Below, in pieces: positions 9,601-18,328 of a DNA stretch of 64,000 bases (position 1 is the first letter of the stretch; every line of letters begins with the position of its first letter). The notes under the pieces are model-generated. The model was not told the origin of the DNA. It worked only from the letters and a program-made list of their open reading frames with translations, and did no database searches. The stretch spans positions 186,001 through 250,000 of the forward strand of contig NZ_JACVMU010000007.1 of assembly GCF_014529985.1 (NCBI RefSeq), read 5' to 3'. The stretch comes from Leucobacter sp. cx-42. GTDB taxonomy: Bacteria > Actinomycetota > Actinomycetes > Actinomycetales > Microbacteriaceae. A program made the position numbers and the translations under genes.

Positions 9601-10382
9601 TGCTCCTGCAGTACAACCTGCTCCTGGTGCCGCTCAGCTTCGTTGCGCGAGAGGTCTTCGAGTTCGCGTTTGAGGCGCGTGACGTCGTCAGCGATCAGAC
9701 GCGCCTTGGCATCTCGCACTTCGGCCGCGATGCCCTGTGCGGCGCGGGCTACCTCCGCTTGGCGACCAAGCGGCTTCAGCTGACGGCGCAGCTCCCCCGC
9801 AAGGTCGTTCAGGCGGGTGAGGTTCGCCTCCATGCCGTCAAGTTTGCGAAGGGTGCGCTCCTTTCGGCGGCGATGCTTGAGGATGCCCGCGGCTTCCTCA
9901 ATGAACCCGCGGCGCTCCTCAGGGGTGGCACGGAGCACGGCATCGAGCTGCCCCTGACCCACGATGACATGCATTTCACGGCCGAGACCGGAATCGCTCA
10001 GGAGTTCTTGCACATCGAGCAGGCGGCAGCCCTCGCCGTTGATGGCGTACTCGCTTGCGCCGCTGCGGAACAGCGTGCGGCTAATCGTGACTTCCGAGTA
10101 TTCAATTGGCAGTGCGCCGTCACTGTTATCGATCGTGAGGCGAACCTCCGCGCGGCCAAGCGGCCCGCGCGTCGACGTGCCAGCAAAAATGACGTCTTCC
10201 ATTTTGCCGCCGCGCAGGTTCTTGGCGCCCTGCTCGCCCATGACCCAGGCGAGCGCGTCGACGACGTTTGACTTGCCAGATCCGTTCGGACCGACGATCG
10301 CTGTCACGCCAGGCTCAAACTGGAAGGTGGTGGGCTGAGCGAAAGACTTGAAGCCGCGCAACGTCAAACTCTTGAGATGCAC
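6606..10382 (-). CDS. smc: Chromosome segregation protein SMC
   Basis: SMC is the core ATPase of condensin. The N-terminal head has Walker A GPNGSGKSN (residues ~31-39); two long Ala/Glu/Arg-rich coiled coils flank a hinge near the middle (~500-660); the C-terminal head has LSGGERSLAA and the Walker B region YIMDEVEAALDD. At 1258 residues it is longer than the usual ~1180. Most of the excess is an acidic, coil-breaking insertion of about 70 residues before the C-terminal head (roughly residues 960-1030, encoded near 7300-7510). ScpA and ScpB genes are not in the window. Confidence 0.97.
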   Translation of the reverse strand: MHLKSLTLRGFKSFAQPTTFQFEPGVTAIVGPNGSGKSNVVDALAWVMGEQGAKNLRGGKMEDVIFAGTSTRGPLGRAEVRLTIDNSDGALPIEYSEVTISRTLFRSGASEYAINGEGCRLLDVQELLSDSGLGREMHVIVGQGQLDAVLRATPEERRGFIEEAAGILKHRRRKERTLRKLDGMEANLTRLNDLAGELRRQLKPLGRQAEVARAAQGIAAEVRDAKARLIADDVTRLKRELEDLSRNEAERHQEQVVLQEQSEQKRLRITHLEAEQQGDALDEARRVTMSLEAAQSKLRGLYTQAQQRLTFLATQADPDTPAHRITKSTVSDAETEATELDQLIPQAEEVWEQARLQTRTAQAALDAIDEQVAAQSAAVSAYDLRVSQLRGSVSAAEQKRDAVTAEIERRKTALTQADERVTAVERELTEFEERAAAAGAGDLADDTGSGADRDAIYRAAQDAQVAAEQARDEARDRLHELEREGSGLDARISALARSLEAQDASAAILAEAPSGVLGRVADHFRVQEGASAAIGVALGSLADALLAEDEDSAVAAIRQAHDGELGRLRAVVAGASSAAIGAEAPEIAGLTHASEVILEAPAGVRALLQTTYIATDLAAAQTGAVALRALPGAPDFTVVTELGDVITAHTLAGGSGQAPSRIELTGELDQARARRAEVSELLAGVEIELGDLRALVSKTQADAKRIFEEMREADARVAAFQNDRNRLVARAEAGRAEAERAKTAYEGVAGNGEAAQAEAERAAELLAEALADPRPVLDVTRREGAQRALDERRQVELDKRLALETARERARAAHAQAQSIERQFEAERIAAEEAARRAVLRARQTAQAERVAARIPMILEACDRSLIEARVAQQRAEQVRARNTQELTLLRAEEAELRARLQEVTNLVHGSEMKSHERRIQFTSLVERAANELGLREEVLLAEYGPSVLIPIASDADGESADGTAGADREAPRELSLEEQLAAELGETPDAGVDEGSLEAALADELAGTTGPTAQGTSAEAAPAAEVSGVPYIRAEQEARLARAEQRLAALGRINPLALEEFAALEQRHKFLVEQLEDLTRTRADLRGIITELDDKMKDIFAAAFADTKAAFSEVFPILFPGGAGEVILTNPDDMLTTGIEISVRPAGKKVERLSLLSGGERSLAAVAWLIAIFQARPSPFYIMDEVEAALDDANLGRLLEVFERLRENSQLIVITHQKRTMEIADALYGVSMRKDGISAVVGQRLARDGEVAETSAE

Positions 10383-10460
10383 CCGCCGTCCCTTCGCTTC
10401 CGATCAGCCGATCCGCCTACGTATTTCATAGGCCCGATATATACGACAAGCCTAGTCGCA

Positions 10461-10492
10461 GAAAAGCCTCCCGCCACGGTGTGACGGGAGGC
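10461..10492 (-). terminator. Rho-independent terminator after the DUF4260-like gene
   Basis: An 8-bp perfect G+C stem (10466-10473 with 10485-10492), extended past one mismatch, is followed on the minus strand by TTTT. It lies 14 bases past the stop of the gene at 10507-10899 and insulates smc from it. Confidence 0.8.
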
Positions 10493-10506
10493 CTCGACGT
10501 GTCGCT

Positions 10507-10899
10507 CTAGGCGAGCACCATCTGCACGATCGTGCCATCGGCGGCGCGAGGTCCGAAACCGAGGGTGCGGTCGATCGCGATGTGCACGAACCAGGCAAGA
10601 CCTGCGAGGGCAAGCGCGTAGAAGCCACCGGGGAACGCTCCGGTGAGGAAGAACAGAATGACACCCACGATGAGCATGATCACGGGGATCGTCATCGTAT
10701 GCATCGTGTTGTAGAACTTCACGCGGCTCGGCTTCAGACGCCCCTTCTCAGCGAAGGCCCCGATGAGTGAGATGTCGGGCAGCAGGCCGAACACAATCGC
10801 AATCGCAACGGCAGGTACACCCCACATGACGCAGCACAGAATGATCATGATGAACCAGACCGCAGCACTCATGCCCCAGGTCAAACGCAAGAAACCCAT
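10507..10899 (-). CDS. DUF4260-like small membrane protein
   Basis: A 130-residue protein with about four hydrophobic segments. The block ISLIGAFAEKGRLKPSRVKFYNTMH and the end LAWFVHIAIDRTLGFG resemble DUF4260 proteins (conserved D, YN.xH and H.xDR.LG.G), whose function is unknown. It is a single gene with its own terminator. Confidence 0.6.
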   Translation of the reverse strand: MGFLRLTWGMSAAVWFIMIILCCVMWGVPAVAIAIVFGLLPDISLIGAFAEKGRLKPSRVKFYNTMHTMTIPVIMLIVGVILFFLTGAFPGGFYALALAGLAWFVHIAIDRTLGFGPRAADGTIVQMVLA

Positions 10900-10960
10900 G
10901 CCTGAATTGTATCGGGGCAGCGCACAGGCTTCCTGGCGCTCCCCCGAGTGTGGGATTCGC

Positions 10961-11518
10961 TTAGACCTTTGCGACGCTCACGGATACCGGGGTGGGGTTC
11001 ACGAAGAGGTCGTAGACCGGGCAGTTCGCATCGACGGCGACGCGCAGCTCCTCATAGCGTTCGAGGGATTCCGGGCCAGAGATCTCCACACGCAGACGAA
11101 TGTCGCTGAAACCTGCACGAACCGAGGGATCCTTACCCAACAGGCGGGCAGCGTCGAGGTCACCCTCAGCGATGACCTTGATGTCGTCGACCTGGATGCC
11201 GAGCGCATCTGCGTACAGGCGGTAGACCACCGTCTGGCAGCCGATGAGCGCGCCGAGGGCGTACTCAACCGGGCTCGGCGCAACATCGTCACCCGCGAGC
11301 GGTGCAGGCTCATCGATCACAAACTCGTGCTTGCCCGAACGGACACGGGTAGCAACGCTGCCCTCACCAACACCGGTGGTACGGAAGGTGAGCTTCGACG
11401 AGTTTCGGTTCGCATCGATGCGGTCGCTCCAGGCAGCGCCAGCGGTACGCAGACGCTCGGTGCGCTCCTCGGCGGTGATCTCGGGGATTACGGTTGCGGG
11501 TGCAATTGCAGTAGTCAT
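10961..11518 (-). CDS. OsmC family protein
   Basis: OsmC/Ohr proteins are thiol peroxidases that reduce organic hydroperoxides. This 185-residue protein has the two reactive cysteines in family context (ALIGCQTVVYRLYAD and VDANCPVYDLF) and the conserved PVEYALGALIGC helix. The ATG at 11518 is preferred to an upstream in-frame start because it begins a normal MTTAIAP N-terminus. Oxidative or osmotic stress function is inferred from the family. It diverges from the XRE membrane regulator gene across 250 bases. Confidence 0.85.
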   Translation of the reverse strand: MTTAIAPATVIPEITAEERTERLRTAGAAWSDRIDANRNSSKLTFRTTGVGEGSVATRVRSGKHEFVIDEPAPLAGDDVAPSPVEYALGALIGCQTVVYRLYADALGIQVDDIKVIAEGDLDAARLLGKDPSVRAGFSDIRLRVEISGPESLERYEELRVAVDANCPVYDLFVNPTPVSVSVAKV

Positions 11519-11768
11519 GTCCGAGACAGTAGCCCGACCGATCCGCGCCCCGCATCTGCGGGTGAAACGTACCGACACCGGGAGTCATTCGGCGTCACAA
11601 AGCGGCGAATGTTTGCCCAAATCCGTGCGCTGTGATTCGATGCGCGGCCAGAGAAAGCGCGCTGAAAATTCCGGGAAACTGAGGCAGGCATTGGGGTGGC
11701 CTGATGGTCGAGTGGTCATTTCGGTCAGAATCTTGGCCGTCATTCATCTGCGCTGCTTGGATTGAAGC

Positions 11769-12812
11769 ATGCACAGCACAAAACAAGACTTCGGTCGCTT
11801 CGTCTCCGAGCATCGCAAGAGTCAGGGACTCACCCAACGCGAACTCGCAACGGCACTGCACGTGACCGAATCCGCAATCTCAAAGTGGGAACGCGGACTC
11901 TCCTACCCTGACATCACCGTGATCCCCTCGCTCTCGCGAGCACTCGGTGTCAGCGCAGATGAACTCATGAACGCCAGCGAAGATCAGGACGCCCGCGAAG
12001 AAAAGCGCGAGGCGCGCAGCTACCGCAAGTGGCGCACTGCGATCCTGTGGAGCACATCACTGGCATATGCCGCGGCACTCATCACATGCTTCATCGTGAA
12101 TATTTCGGTCTCGCACCGACTCGACTGGTTCTGGATCGTGCTCGCCGCCGTCGCACTTGCGGCGAGCCTCACGACACTGCCGCTGTTCAACCTGCCCGCG
12201 AAGGGATGGCTGGTACTGGGAAGCGCAACGGTTTCGCTGCTTGCGCTCCTCGGAATCACGGCGCTCGTCGTAGGGTCCGGCGCCGGCACCTGGCTCCCCA
12301 TCACGCTCACCGCAATTCTGCTGGGGCTCGTCATCTGCTTCGGGCCGATTTGGCTTTCGTCGGCCGCACCTCCTCAGCCGGCCGCCTCACACAAGATGGT
12401 GATCTCGCTCGCGCTCGATACGGTCGCGCTCCTGCTCTTCATCACCGTCACCATGCTTGTGCTCGACCGGGGCGACGCACTCGTCATGCCGACCCTCGCG
12501 CTCGTGGCGATTGGCCTCATCCCGTTCTGGATCTGTGCACTCGTGATCCGCTACGTCCCCCTCCACGGGCTCACCCGTGCCGGCATTGTCCTCGGCATTC
12601 TCGGCGCCCTTTCGTTCTCCATGAACGACTGGATCTCTGCCGTACTCGACTCCCCCATCACCGAGCGTAGGTTTGACCTTGCGCGGTGGGACGGCGCGTA
12701 CCTCGACGGCAACATTGCCGTGCTCGTAAGCGCAGGACTGATCGCACTCGCGGTGATCTTCATCCTCGTCGGCATCGTCCGAGGTGCACAGCGGCGTCGC
12801 CAACGTCGCTAG
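11769..12812 (+). CDS. XRE-type regulator fused to eight membrane segments
   Basis: Residues ~7-65 form a Cro/C1-type helix-turn-helix (LTQRELATALHVTESAISKW). After a charged linker the rest of the 347 residues holds eight hydrophobic segments and ends in an arginine-rich tail. This looks like a membrane-tethered transcription regulator, a type seen in Firmicutes and Actinobacteria whose signal is mostly unknown. No target is evident; the divergent osmC-type gene and its own promoter are the nearest candidates. A hairpin follows the stop. Confidence 0.8.
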   Translation: MHSTKQDFGRFVSEHRKSQGLTQRELATALHVTESAISKWERGLSYPDITVIPSLSRALGVSADELMNASEDQDAREEKREARSYRKWRTAILWSTSLAYAAALITCFIVNISVSHRLDWFWIVLAAVALAASLTTLPLFNLPAKGWLVLGSATVSLLALLGITALVVGSGAGTWLPITLTAILLGLVICFGPIWLSSAAPPQPAASHKMVISLALDTVALLLFITVTMLVLDRGDALVMPTLALVAIGLIPFWICALVIRYVPLHGLTRAGIVLGILGALSFSMNDWISAVLDSPITERRFDLARWDGAYLDGNIAVLVSAGLIALAVIFILVGIVRGAQRRRQRR

Positions 12813-12826
12813 TACACCGTCCACTT

Positions 12827-12861
12827 CTGTGGGCCCGGGCATACCCTGCTCGGGCCCACAG
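12827..12861 (+). terminator. Hairpin terminator after the XRE membrane regulator
   Basis: An 11-bp perfect stem (12827-12837 with 12851-12861) with a 13-base loop starts 15 bases after the stop and is followed by a T-rich stretch (TTGGTTGTTC). Confidence 0.75.
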
Positions 12862-12925
12862 TTGGTTGTTCATTGGCGCGGATCGATGTCCTCGCTCGAC
12901 TTGGCAGCTTTCTATACTCGAAGAC

Positions 12926-13435
12926 ATGCACCTGGAAACTGAACGCCTCGTTCTTCGCGAGATGTCCGCGGCTGATTTGCCTGCATTGCGCGCGATCTTG
13001 CAGGACGAAGAAACCATGACCGCTTACGAAGGCGCATTCACCGAGGCGATGGTGCAGGACTGGCTGCAACGCATGCTCGATCGGTACGTGACGACTGGTT
13101 TCGCACTGTGGGCAGTCGAACTCAAATCGACCGGCGAGGTCATTGGCCAGTGCGGGCTCACCAGGCAGCACATACTCGACGAAGATGTCATCGAAGTTGG
13201 GTACCTCTTCAACCGCGCACACTGGCACCACGGCTACGCGACCGAGGCCGCGGCGGCCTCGCGCGACTACGGCTTCAACACACTCGGTCTCGACCGCATC
13301 TGGGCTCAGGTGCGCGATACCAATATCGCATCAATGAATGTCGCGATCCGCCTCGGAATGACCGTGCGCGGCCGCTTCGTGAAGCACTATCGCGGGATCG
13401 AAATGCCGCACCTTGCATTCGCCGTGGATCGGTAG
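12926..13435 (+). CDS. GNAT family N-acetyltransferase (RimJ/RimL-like)
   Basis: A 169-residue protein of the Acetyltransf_3 type: N-terminal LETERLVLREM, the central VGYLFNRAHWHHGYATEAA (acetyl-CoA loop in the RimJ/RimL style) and C-terminal NIASMNVAIRLGM. The family acetylates ribosomal protein N-termini, antibiotics or small amines; the substrate cannot be told. The ATG at 12926 matches the family start, although the frame is open further upstream. The stop lies eight bases from the convergent surface-protein gene. Confidence 0.85.
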   Translation: MHLETERLVLREMSAADLPALRAILQDEETMTAYEGAFTEAMVQDWLQRMLDRYVTTGFALWAVELKSTGEVIGQCGLTRQHILDEDVIEVGYLFNRAHWHHGYATEAAAASRDYGFNTLGLDRIWAQVRDTNIASMNVAIRLGMTVRGRFVKHYRGIEMPHLAFAVDR

Positions 13436-13443
13436 CCAGTTAA

Positions 13444-15168
13444 TTATCGCTTCGACGCCCGATAGCCCGCTGCAACCGCAGCTGCCGTCGTGCGGAAGCA
13501 CTCCTCGGGGTTCGTTCGGTTGTAGTACGCGCCACCGGGGACGTGGTAAATCATGGAGCTCGCATTGCCCTTGATGGGCGCCCATGCCGGGCAGCTGCCA
13601 CCGGAGACCGTCACGCGGTTGGGATAGGTCACCGTGGCAGTCTGAGCCGAGGTTCGTGTGGCCGAGCTGTACCCCGACTTCGCGCCCGTGATGCGCACCG
13701 AGATCTTCTTGCCGGCATCGCTCGCGGTGAGCTTGTAGTTCGCGCCAGTCGCGCCCTTGATGGCAACACCGTTCCGCAGCCACTGGGTTGAGAGGCTGCT
13801 GCCTGCGGTCCAGGTACCGCGGTCGACCCTCAACGTCGAGCCAACCTGCTTCGTGCCAGAGATTGCGGGCGCGGCAGTTTTCAGCACTCGCGGGACGCTC
13901 TTGCTGGCCGAAGTCCGAGCAACCGACGCGTAACCAGTCTTCTTGCCGGTCACACGTACGCTGATCTTCTTGCCTGCGTCGCTCGAGGTGAGTCTGTAGC
14001 TTGTCTTGGTTGCACCCGCGATCGCGGATCCATCCCGCAGCCACTGGTACGACAGCCCAACCTGGGCGGGCGACCAGGTTCCGGTCTTCACCGAAACCGT
14101 CGAACCTACCTTGACCGTGCCCGAAACGGTCGGCGTCGGGGTTGCGGTCAGCGCACGGAGCACGGACCCAGTCGCCTTCGAAGTCGACGATTTCGCGGTG
14201 TAGCCAGCATTCGTGCCGGTCACGCGCAAGCTGATGTTCTTCCCGGCATCGCTCGAAGTGAGCTTGTAGGTCGACTTGGTCGCGCCAGGAATTGCGGCGC
14301 CGTTGCGTAGCCACTGGTAGCTGAATGTCGTTCCCTTGGTTGACCACGTGCCAGGTGCACCGGTCAGGGTTTTCCCAACGATGGCGGATCCGGAGACCGT
14401 CGGAGTCGCGCTCCCGAGCGTGCCCGCGACCACCTTGGAGGTGCCGCGCGATGTAACGGTCGCAGGCGCGTCTCCGCCATGAGTCCCCGTCGCGCGTACG
14501 CTCAGCACCTTGCCAAGATCCGCCGCGGTGAGCGTGTATTTTGCGGAGGCACTGCCAGCGATCGCCGAGCCGTTGCGCAGCCACTGATACGTGAAGTGCG
14601 TGGCAGCAGGCTTCTGACCCGCATGAGTAGCCAGCAACGTCTTGCCGACAGCAGCTACTCCTTCAACCGAGACGCTGCCAAGTGCGAGCGTTCCCGGACT
14701 CACTTGCACAGCGTTTGCGGGAAGCGGAAACGGCGGGAGTTCGCCAGAATGCAGCCAAACAATGAGTCCAAGACGCGAACCAGCGTGCTCAACACCCGGC
14801 ACAAAGGTCTCGCTCGTTTCACCAGGCACGGCAACGTCGTCAACCAGCCACTCAATGGTGGTCGTAATTCCTTCCCCGCCGTCCCACGCGCCGAAGCTTG
14901 CTACAACAGGGACCCCGACCTGAGCCGTGCGAATCTCTGGCAGTTTCGTGATCGTCGGGAAGGTGGGAGCGGGCGGATTCACTTCGTCGGGACCACCAGG
15001 GAACTCGGGTAGCACCGGAGTGACCGGCGTTGCGGGTGGCTCCGGCGTCACCGGAGCGACTGGCGAAGCCACGTCCTCCGCAAATACAGGACCCACCGGG
15101 CCAAGTGTCGTCATTCCGCCACCCAGCAATAGCGCAGTCGTGAGCATAAGCCCGGCTGCTTTACGCAT
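13444..15168 (-). CDS. Secreted protein with Ig-like repeats and a C-terminal sunset domain
   Basis: The ATG at 15168 is chosen because GGAGG lies five bases before it and a signal peptide follows (MRKAAGLMLTTALLLGGG ... PVFAED). A Pro-rich stretch and a diverged module come next, then four Ig-like repeats of about 87-90 residues, each with YQWLRNG/D or TQWLRNG, AI.GAT or AGSAS, Y.LT..D.GK.IS and R.TG. Their QWLR motifs are encoded near 14585, 14313, 14045 and 13783. The last ~50 residues (CPAWAPIKGN ... YHVPGGAYYNRTNPEECF) match the short Cys/His 'sunset' domain found at the ends of actinobacterial exported proteins. No LPxTG anchor is present. It diverges from the sortase-anchored CAP protein, so a joint role at the cell surface is plausible. 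Confidence 0.8.
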   Translation of the reverse strand: MRKAAGLMLTTALLLGGGMTTLGPVGPVFAEDVASPVAPVTPEPPATPVTPVLPEFPGGPDEVNPPAPTFPTITKLPEIRTAQVGVPVVASFGAWDGGEGITTTIEWLVDDVAVPGETSETFVPGVEHAGSRLGLIVWLHSGELPPFPLPANAVQVSPGTLALGSVSVEGVAAVGKTLLATHAGQKPAATHFTYQWLRNGSAIAGSASAKYTLTAADLGKVLSVRATGTHGGDAPATVTSRGTSKVVAGTLGSATPTVSGSAIVGKTLTGAPGTWSTKGTTFSYQWLRNGAAIPGATKSTYKLTSSDAGKNISLRVTGTNAGYTAKSSTSKATGSVLRALTATPTPTVSGTVKVGSTVSVKTGTWSPAQVGLSYQWLRDGSAIAGATKTSYRLTSSDAGKKISVRVTGKKTGYASVARTSASKSVPRVLKTAAPAISGTKQVGSTLRVDRGTWTAGSSLSTQWLRNGVAIKGATGANYKLTASDAGKKISVRITGAKSGYSSATRTSAQTATVTYPNRVTVSGGSCPAWAPIKGNASSMIYHVPGGAYYNRTNPEECFRTTAAAVAAGYRASKR

Positions 15169-15268
15169 CGCATCCTCCATCAGAGGCGCAGCGGCCATCG
15201 CTGCGCAACCTTGCAAGGTTATGGGAGCAAACGTCCCAAAACTCAACGACACGTGCTGCACATCTGCA

Positions 15269-15296
15269 TTGCCTTAGCCACGCTGCGTCCTATAAG
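15269..15296 (+). promoter_or_regulatory. Candidate promoter for the LAxTG surface protein
   Basis: TTGCCT (15269-15274) and TATAAG (15291-15296) are separated by 16 bases and lie about 150 bases before the chosen ATG. The 280-base gap between the two divergent surface genes should also hold the minus-strand promoter, which I could not identify. Confidence 0.5.
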
Positions 15297-15448
15297 TGGC
15301 AAAGCCCTTTCTTTGCAACATCTATCTGGCTACGATGATTTGGGGGCTATCTATGAGAATGCCCGTAGTTGTCGCGGTGAGAGCTTTGCCCAATGCCTCC
15401 ATCTGCAACTCCTTAACTTGTTTCCGTCGCATGAAGGATGTCGCTTAC

Positions 15449-18319
15449 ATGAAGAAGCCCATGAAGATCGCTGGTACGGCACTCATTGCCGCAGTTGGCC
15501 TCTCTGCGCTCCCCACGCAAGCATTCGCCGCCCCCACACTTCTGTCGGAATCAAGCGCTTCGCAGCAGCCCACACTTGCTGAACTACAGCAACGCGTCGC
15601 TGAAGCAGCGGCAGCCGTTGCCGCAGCAGAGGAGCGAGTCTCACGTGCTTCAACGGCGGCGGACCTCATGCGCGATGCGCACGGCACAGCGCTCGCCGAT
15701 CTGGCAGCTGCTGAAGCGGCACTTCGCGAGGTGAACGACGAAGACGCCATCGCCGACGCCACGGCCGCAGCGGCCGCAGCGGCCGATAGTCTCGCTGCCG
15801 CCAAAGACGCAGAAACGCAGGCAGCTGCAGACTTGCAAGCTCAAGTCGCAGTTCATGAAGCCTCCCAAACGGCACTCTCACAGGCAGCCACCGCCTTGAA
15901 AGCCGCTGAAGAGGATGCCCAGGCAAAGCAGGCGCAGGCCGATACACACGACTACGCAGCACTCGAGTCTGCAACACAGGCCGCAACACAGGCGGAGAAT
16001 GACGCCACAGCCGCTCATGCCGACGCAACCGATGCGCTCACCGCAAAGCAAGCCGAGGCGGTCGCCGCCAAGGAGGCCCTCGAGAAGGCAGAAAAGGATG
16101 CGGTCGACGCCACAGATCCTGACAAGTACGCTCAGGCGGAGGCTGCCGTTGCGGCCGCCAACAAGGTGCTACAGGAAGCCAATGCAACCCATTCTGATGC
16201 GAAGAACGTTCACCAAGCAGCGACCACAGCACACACGGACGCCAAGGACGCGCGAGACACCGCTGTCGCCAATGAGACAGCAAGCCAGGCTGAGGTCGAT
16301 CGTTTGAAAGTCGCCGTGGAAACCTCAAGCACCGCAGTTGCAAGCGCCACGACTGAGCAAGCGGCAGCCACAACCGCAAAGAATGACGCACAAACAGTAA
16401 AGACCGCGGCTGATTCCGCTGACGCCACAGCGCAGCAGGAGAAGACCGCAGCCGCGACCGCACTCGGCGCAGCTCAGCAGAAGAGCGATGACGCCGAGAG
16501 TGCTCGCCTCGCGGCCGTAGCGGAGGAAGCTCGCCTCAAGCACCTTGCCGAGGAAGCCGATCGCCTACTTCCCATGGGAGCCGCCGGATACTTCGAAAAT
16601 CGTGGTGCCACTGATGCGCTGAGAGTGTTGACTGATTCCACGTTTACCCTCAACCAAAGCTACGTAAAAGTCGGCAATGACAATAGCGCCACGAGCCTCG
16701 ACAATTTCAAGCAGTCCCTCGAGTATCTCAAGGAGGCGAACAGCATCCGACAGCTTCGCGGGGTGCCCACCGTCAACGTTTCTGACGCTTACATGGCTAT
16801 CGCTATGGCGAATGCTGACTACGCAGCCACCGAAGGCAAGGCAGTCATGCAGTTCTCTAACTATGGAACCGAGAACCTTGCCTTCGGCAGCGGTTCACCC
16901 TTTAACGAGTGGTACTACGACGCGCAGGATGGCGCCATTCCGAAAACCATCTTGTTGCAGCAGGACCTTCGTTTCATGGGATTCGCGATCTCTGGGCTTG
17001 GTCCACAACCTGCATACGTCAATACCTTCTACACGACAGATTCGGTGACCAACCACACTGGTACGCCGGTCACCTCTCGAACAACTGCACCGTTTACCGT
17101 CGAGGACTACGAGGAAGACCTCGACTCATACATCTACGATCAGATCTGGGCGGGCGTCCGGCACGAAGAGTCTGCTGACGCACTCATGCTCGCCACGCAA
17201 GCAGCAACGGCTGCAGCGAGCGAACTCACTGCAGCAGAAAAGCGACACACAGATGCGATTGCAGCTGCTGAGCTGACCGCAAGCGCCAAGCAGGAAGCAG
17301 ATGAGGCTTTCAACGCTGCTTCGACTGCGCTCACGAACGCTGACGATGCACTCGCTGCAGCACAGTCAGCGCACACTCAGAACACCACCGACCTGGCAAC
17401 GGCCGAGGCAGAACTCGAAGATAACCAGGCGCTCGCAGCGACTGCGGTCGAAACAGAGAAGTCCGCAGCCGCCCACCTCGCGAGCGCAAATGCGGCCGTC
17501 ACAGACGCTGAAGCTGCTGTCGTTGCTGCACAGCAGAAAAAGACTACGGCCGACGTCGCACTCGCTGCGCTCGACAATGCCCTCGAAAACCTTCAGCAGG
17601 CTCAGGATGCATCTGATGCTGCCCAGCAGGCAGAAGAGATCGCACAAGGCGCGGTCGACGCGGCGCTCGCAGATCTGAACGACGCCCGCGCAGCACGCGA
17701 GGCAGCAGAAGCAGCAGAAGCGAGTGCACTGGCGGATCTCGCGGCTGCGGAAGCAGCCCAAGCGGCGTTGCTCGATGCACAAGACGCACATCGCGATGCC
17801 GTTGCGGCTGAAGCCGCTGCGAGCGAAAAGCGGGATGAACTCAAGGCCGCAGCCGACGCCGCCACTGCCGCAGTAACAGTTGCCCAGGAAGCACAGGACG
17901 CAGCTGCCGACACGCTTGATCGCTTGCTCGCGGCAGTCGCTGAGGCTGAAGAAAGGGTCGCGGAAGCGCAGGCCGCACTGGACAAGGCGGCTGACGCACT
18001 CGATGCTGCCGAGCAGGAGTTGGCTGCCGCGAACCAGGCGTTGAAGGATGCACGCGAGGCCTACGAGCGAGCGCTCGCAGCTCTTGAGGCCTTCGAGGAG
18101 GGTTCCGTGACGCCTAAGGATCCCGCTGTCGACGACCTCATCACGAATGGCACGGGTGGGGACGCTGGTACAGCTGGCAAGCCCGGGCTTGCCAACACCG
18201 GCAGCGCGGCAACCCTGAGCATCGCAATTGGCACCGCATCAGCGCTCGCCCTCGCGGGCGCTGGCGTGACACTCGCCGCACGCCGCCGATCCACGCAACA
18301 TTCAGTGCCCAGCGAATAG
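15449..18319 (+). CDS. Sortase-anchored coiled-coil surface protein with a CAP-like domain
   Basis: The frame is open from 15296, but ATG 15449 follows AAGGA and starts a signal peptide (MKKPMKIAGTALIAAVGLSA ... AFA). Of 956 residues, ~30-375 and ~575-885 are Ala/Glu/Asp-rich with almost no glycine or proline, as in long coiled coils. Between them, residues ~380-560 form a compact region with SIRQLRG, a GTENLAFGSG.PFNEWYY block and YVNTFYT, which resembles a CAP/SCP domain. The C-terminus has LANTG (residues 914-918), a hydrophobic segment and AARRRS, fitting a LAxTG signal of the kind used by class E sortases. Wall-linked adhesin or structural role is inferred; no sortase gene is in the window. 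Confidence 0.85.
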   Translation: MKKPMKIAGTALIAAVGLSALPTQAFAAPTLLSESSASQQPTLAELQQRVAEAAAAVAAAEERVSRASTAADLMRDAHGTALADLAAAEAALREVNDEDAIADATAAAAAAADSLAAAKDAETQAAADLQAQVAVHEASQTALSQAATALKAAEEDAQAKQAQADTHDYAALESATQAATQAENDATAAHADATDALTAKQAEAVAAKEALEKAEKDAVDATDPDKYAQAEAAVAAANKVLQEANATHSDAKNVHQAATTAHTDAKDARDTAVANETASQAEVDRLKVAVETSSTAVASATTEQAAATTAKNDAQTVKTAADSADATAQQEKTAAATALGAAQQKSDDAESARLAAVAEEARLKHLAEEADRLLPMGAAGYFENRGATDALRVLTDSTFTLNQSYVKVGNDNSATSLDNFKQSLEYLKEANSIRQLRGVPTVNVSDAYMAIAMANADYAATEGKAVMQFSNYGTENLAFGSGSPFNEWYYDAQDGAIPKTILLQQDLRFMGFAISGLGPQPAYVNTFYTTDSVTNHTGTPVTSRTTAPFTVEDYEEDLDSYIYDQIWAGVRHEESADALMLATQAATAAASELTAAEKRHTDAIAAAELTASAKQEADEAFNAASTALTNADDALAAAQSAHTQNTTDLATAEAELEDNQALAATAVETEKSAAAHLASANAAVTDAEAAVVAAQQKKTTADVALAALDNALENLQQAQDASDAAQQAEEIAQGAVDAALADLNDARAAREAAEAAEASALADLAAAEAAQAALLDAQDAHRDAVAAEAAASEKRDELKAAADAATAAVTVAQEAQDAAADTLDRLLAAVAEAEERVAEAQAALDKAADALDAAEQELAAANQALKDAREAYERALAALEAFEEGSVTPKDPAVDDLITNGTGGDAGTAGKPGLANTGSAATLSIAIGTASALALAGAGVTLAARRRSTQHSVPSE

Positions 18320-18328
18320 GCTCAACCT

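Noticed and set aside
13750-14610. DNA repeats of about 265-272 bases considered as a repeat array or CRISPR
   Set aside because: They encode the Ig-like protein repeats and diverge at codon level; no short identical repeats with spacers are present. I saw no CRISPR array anywhere in the window.
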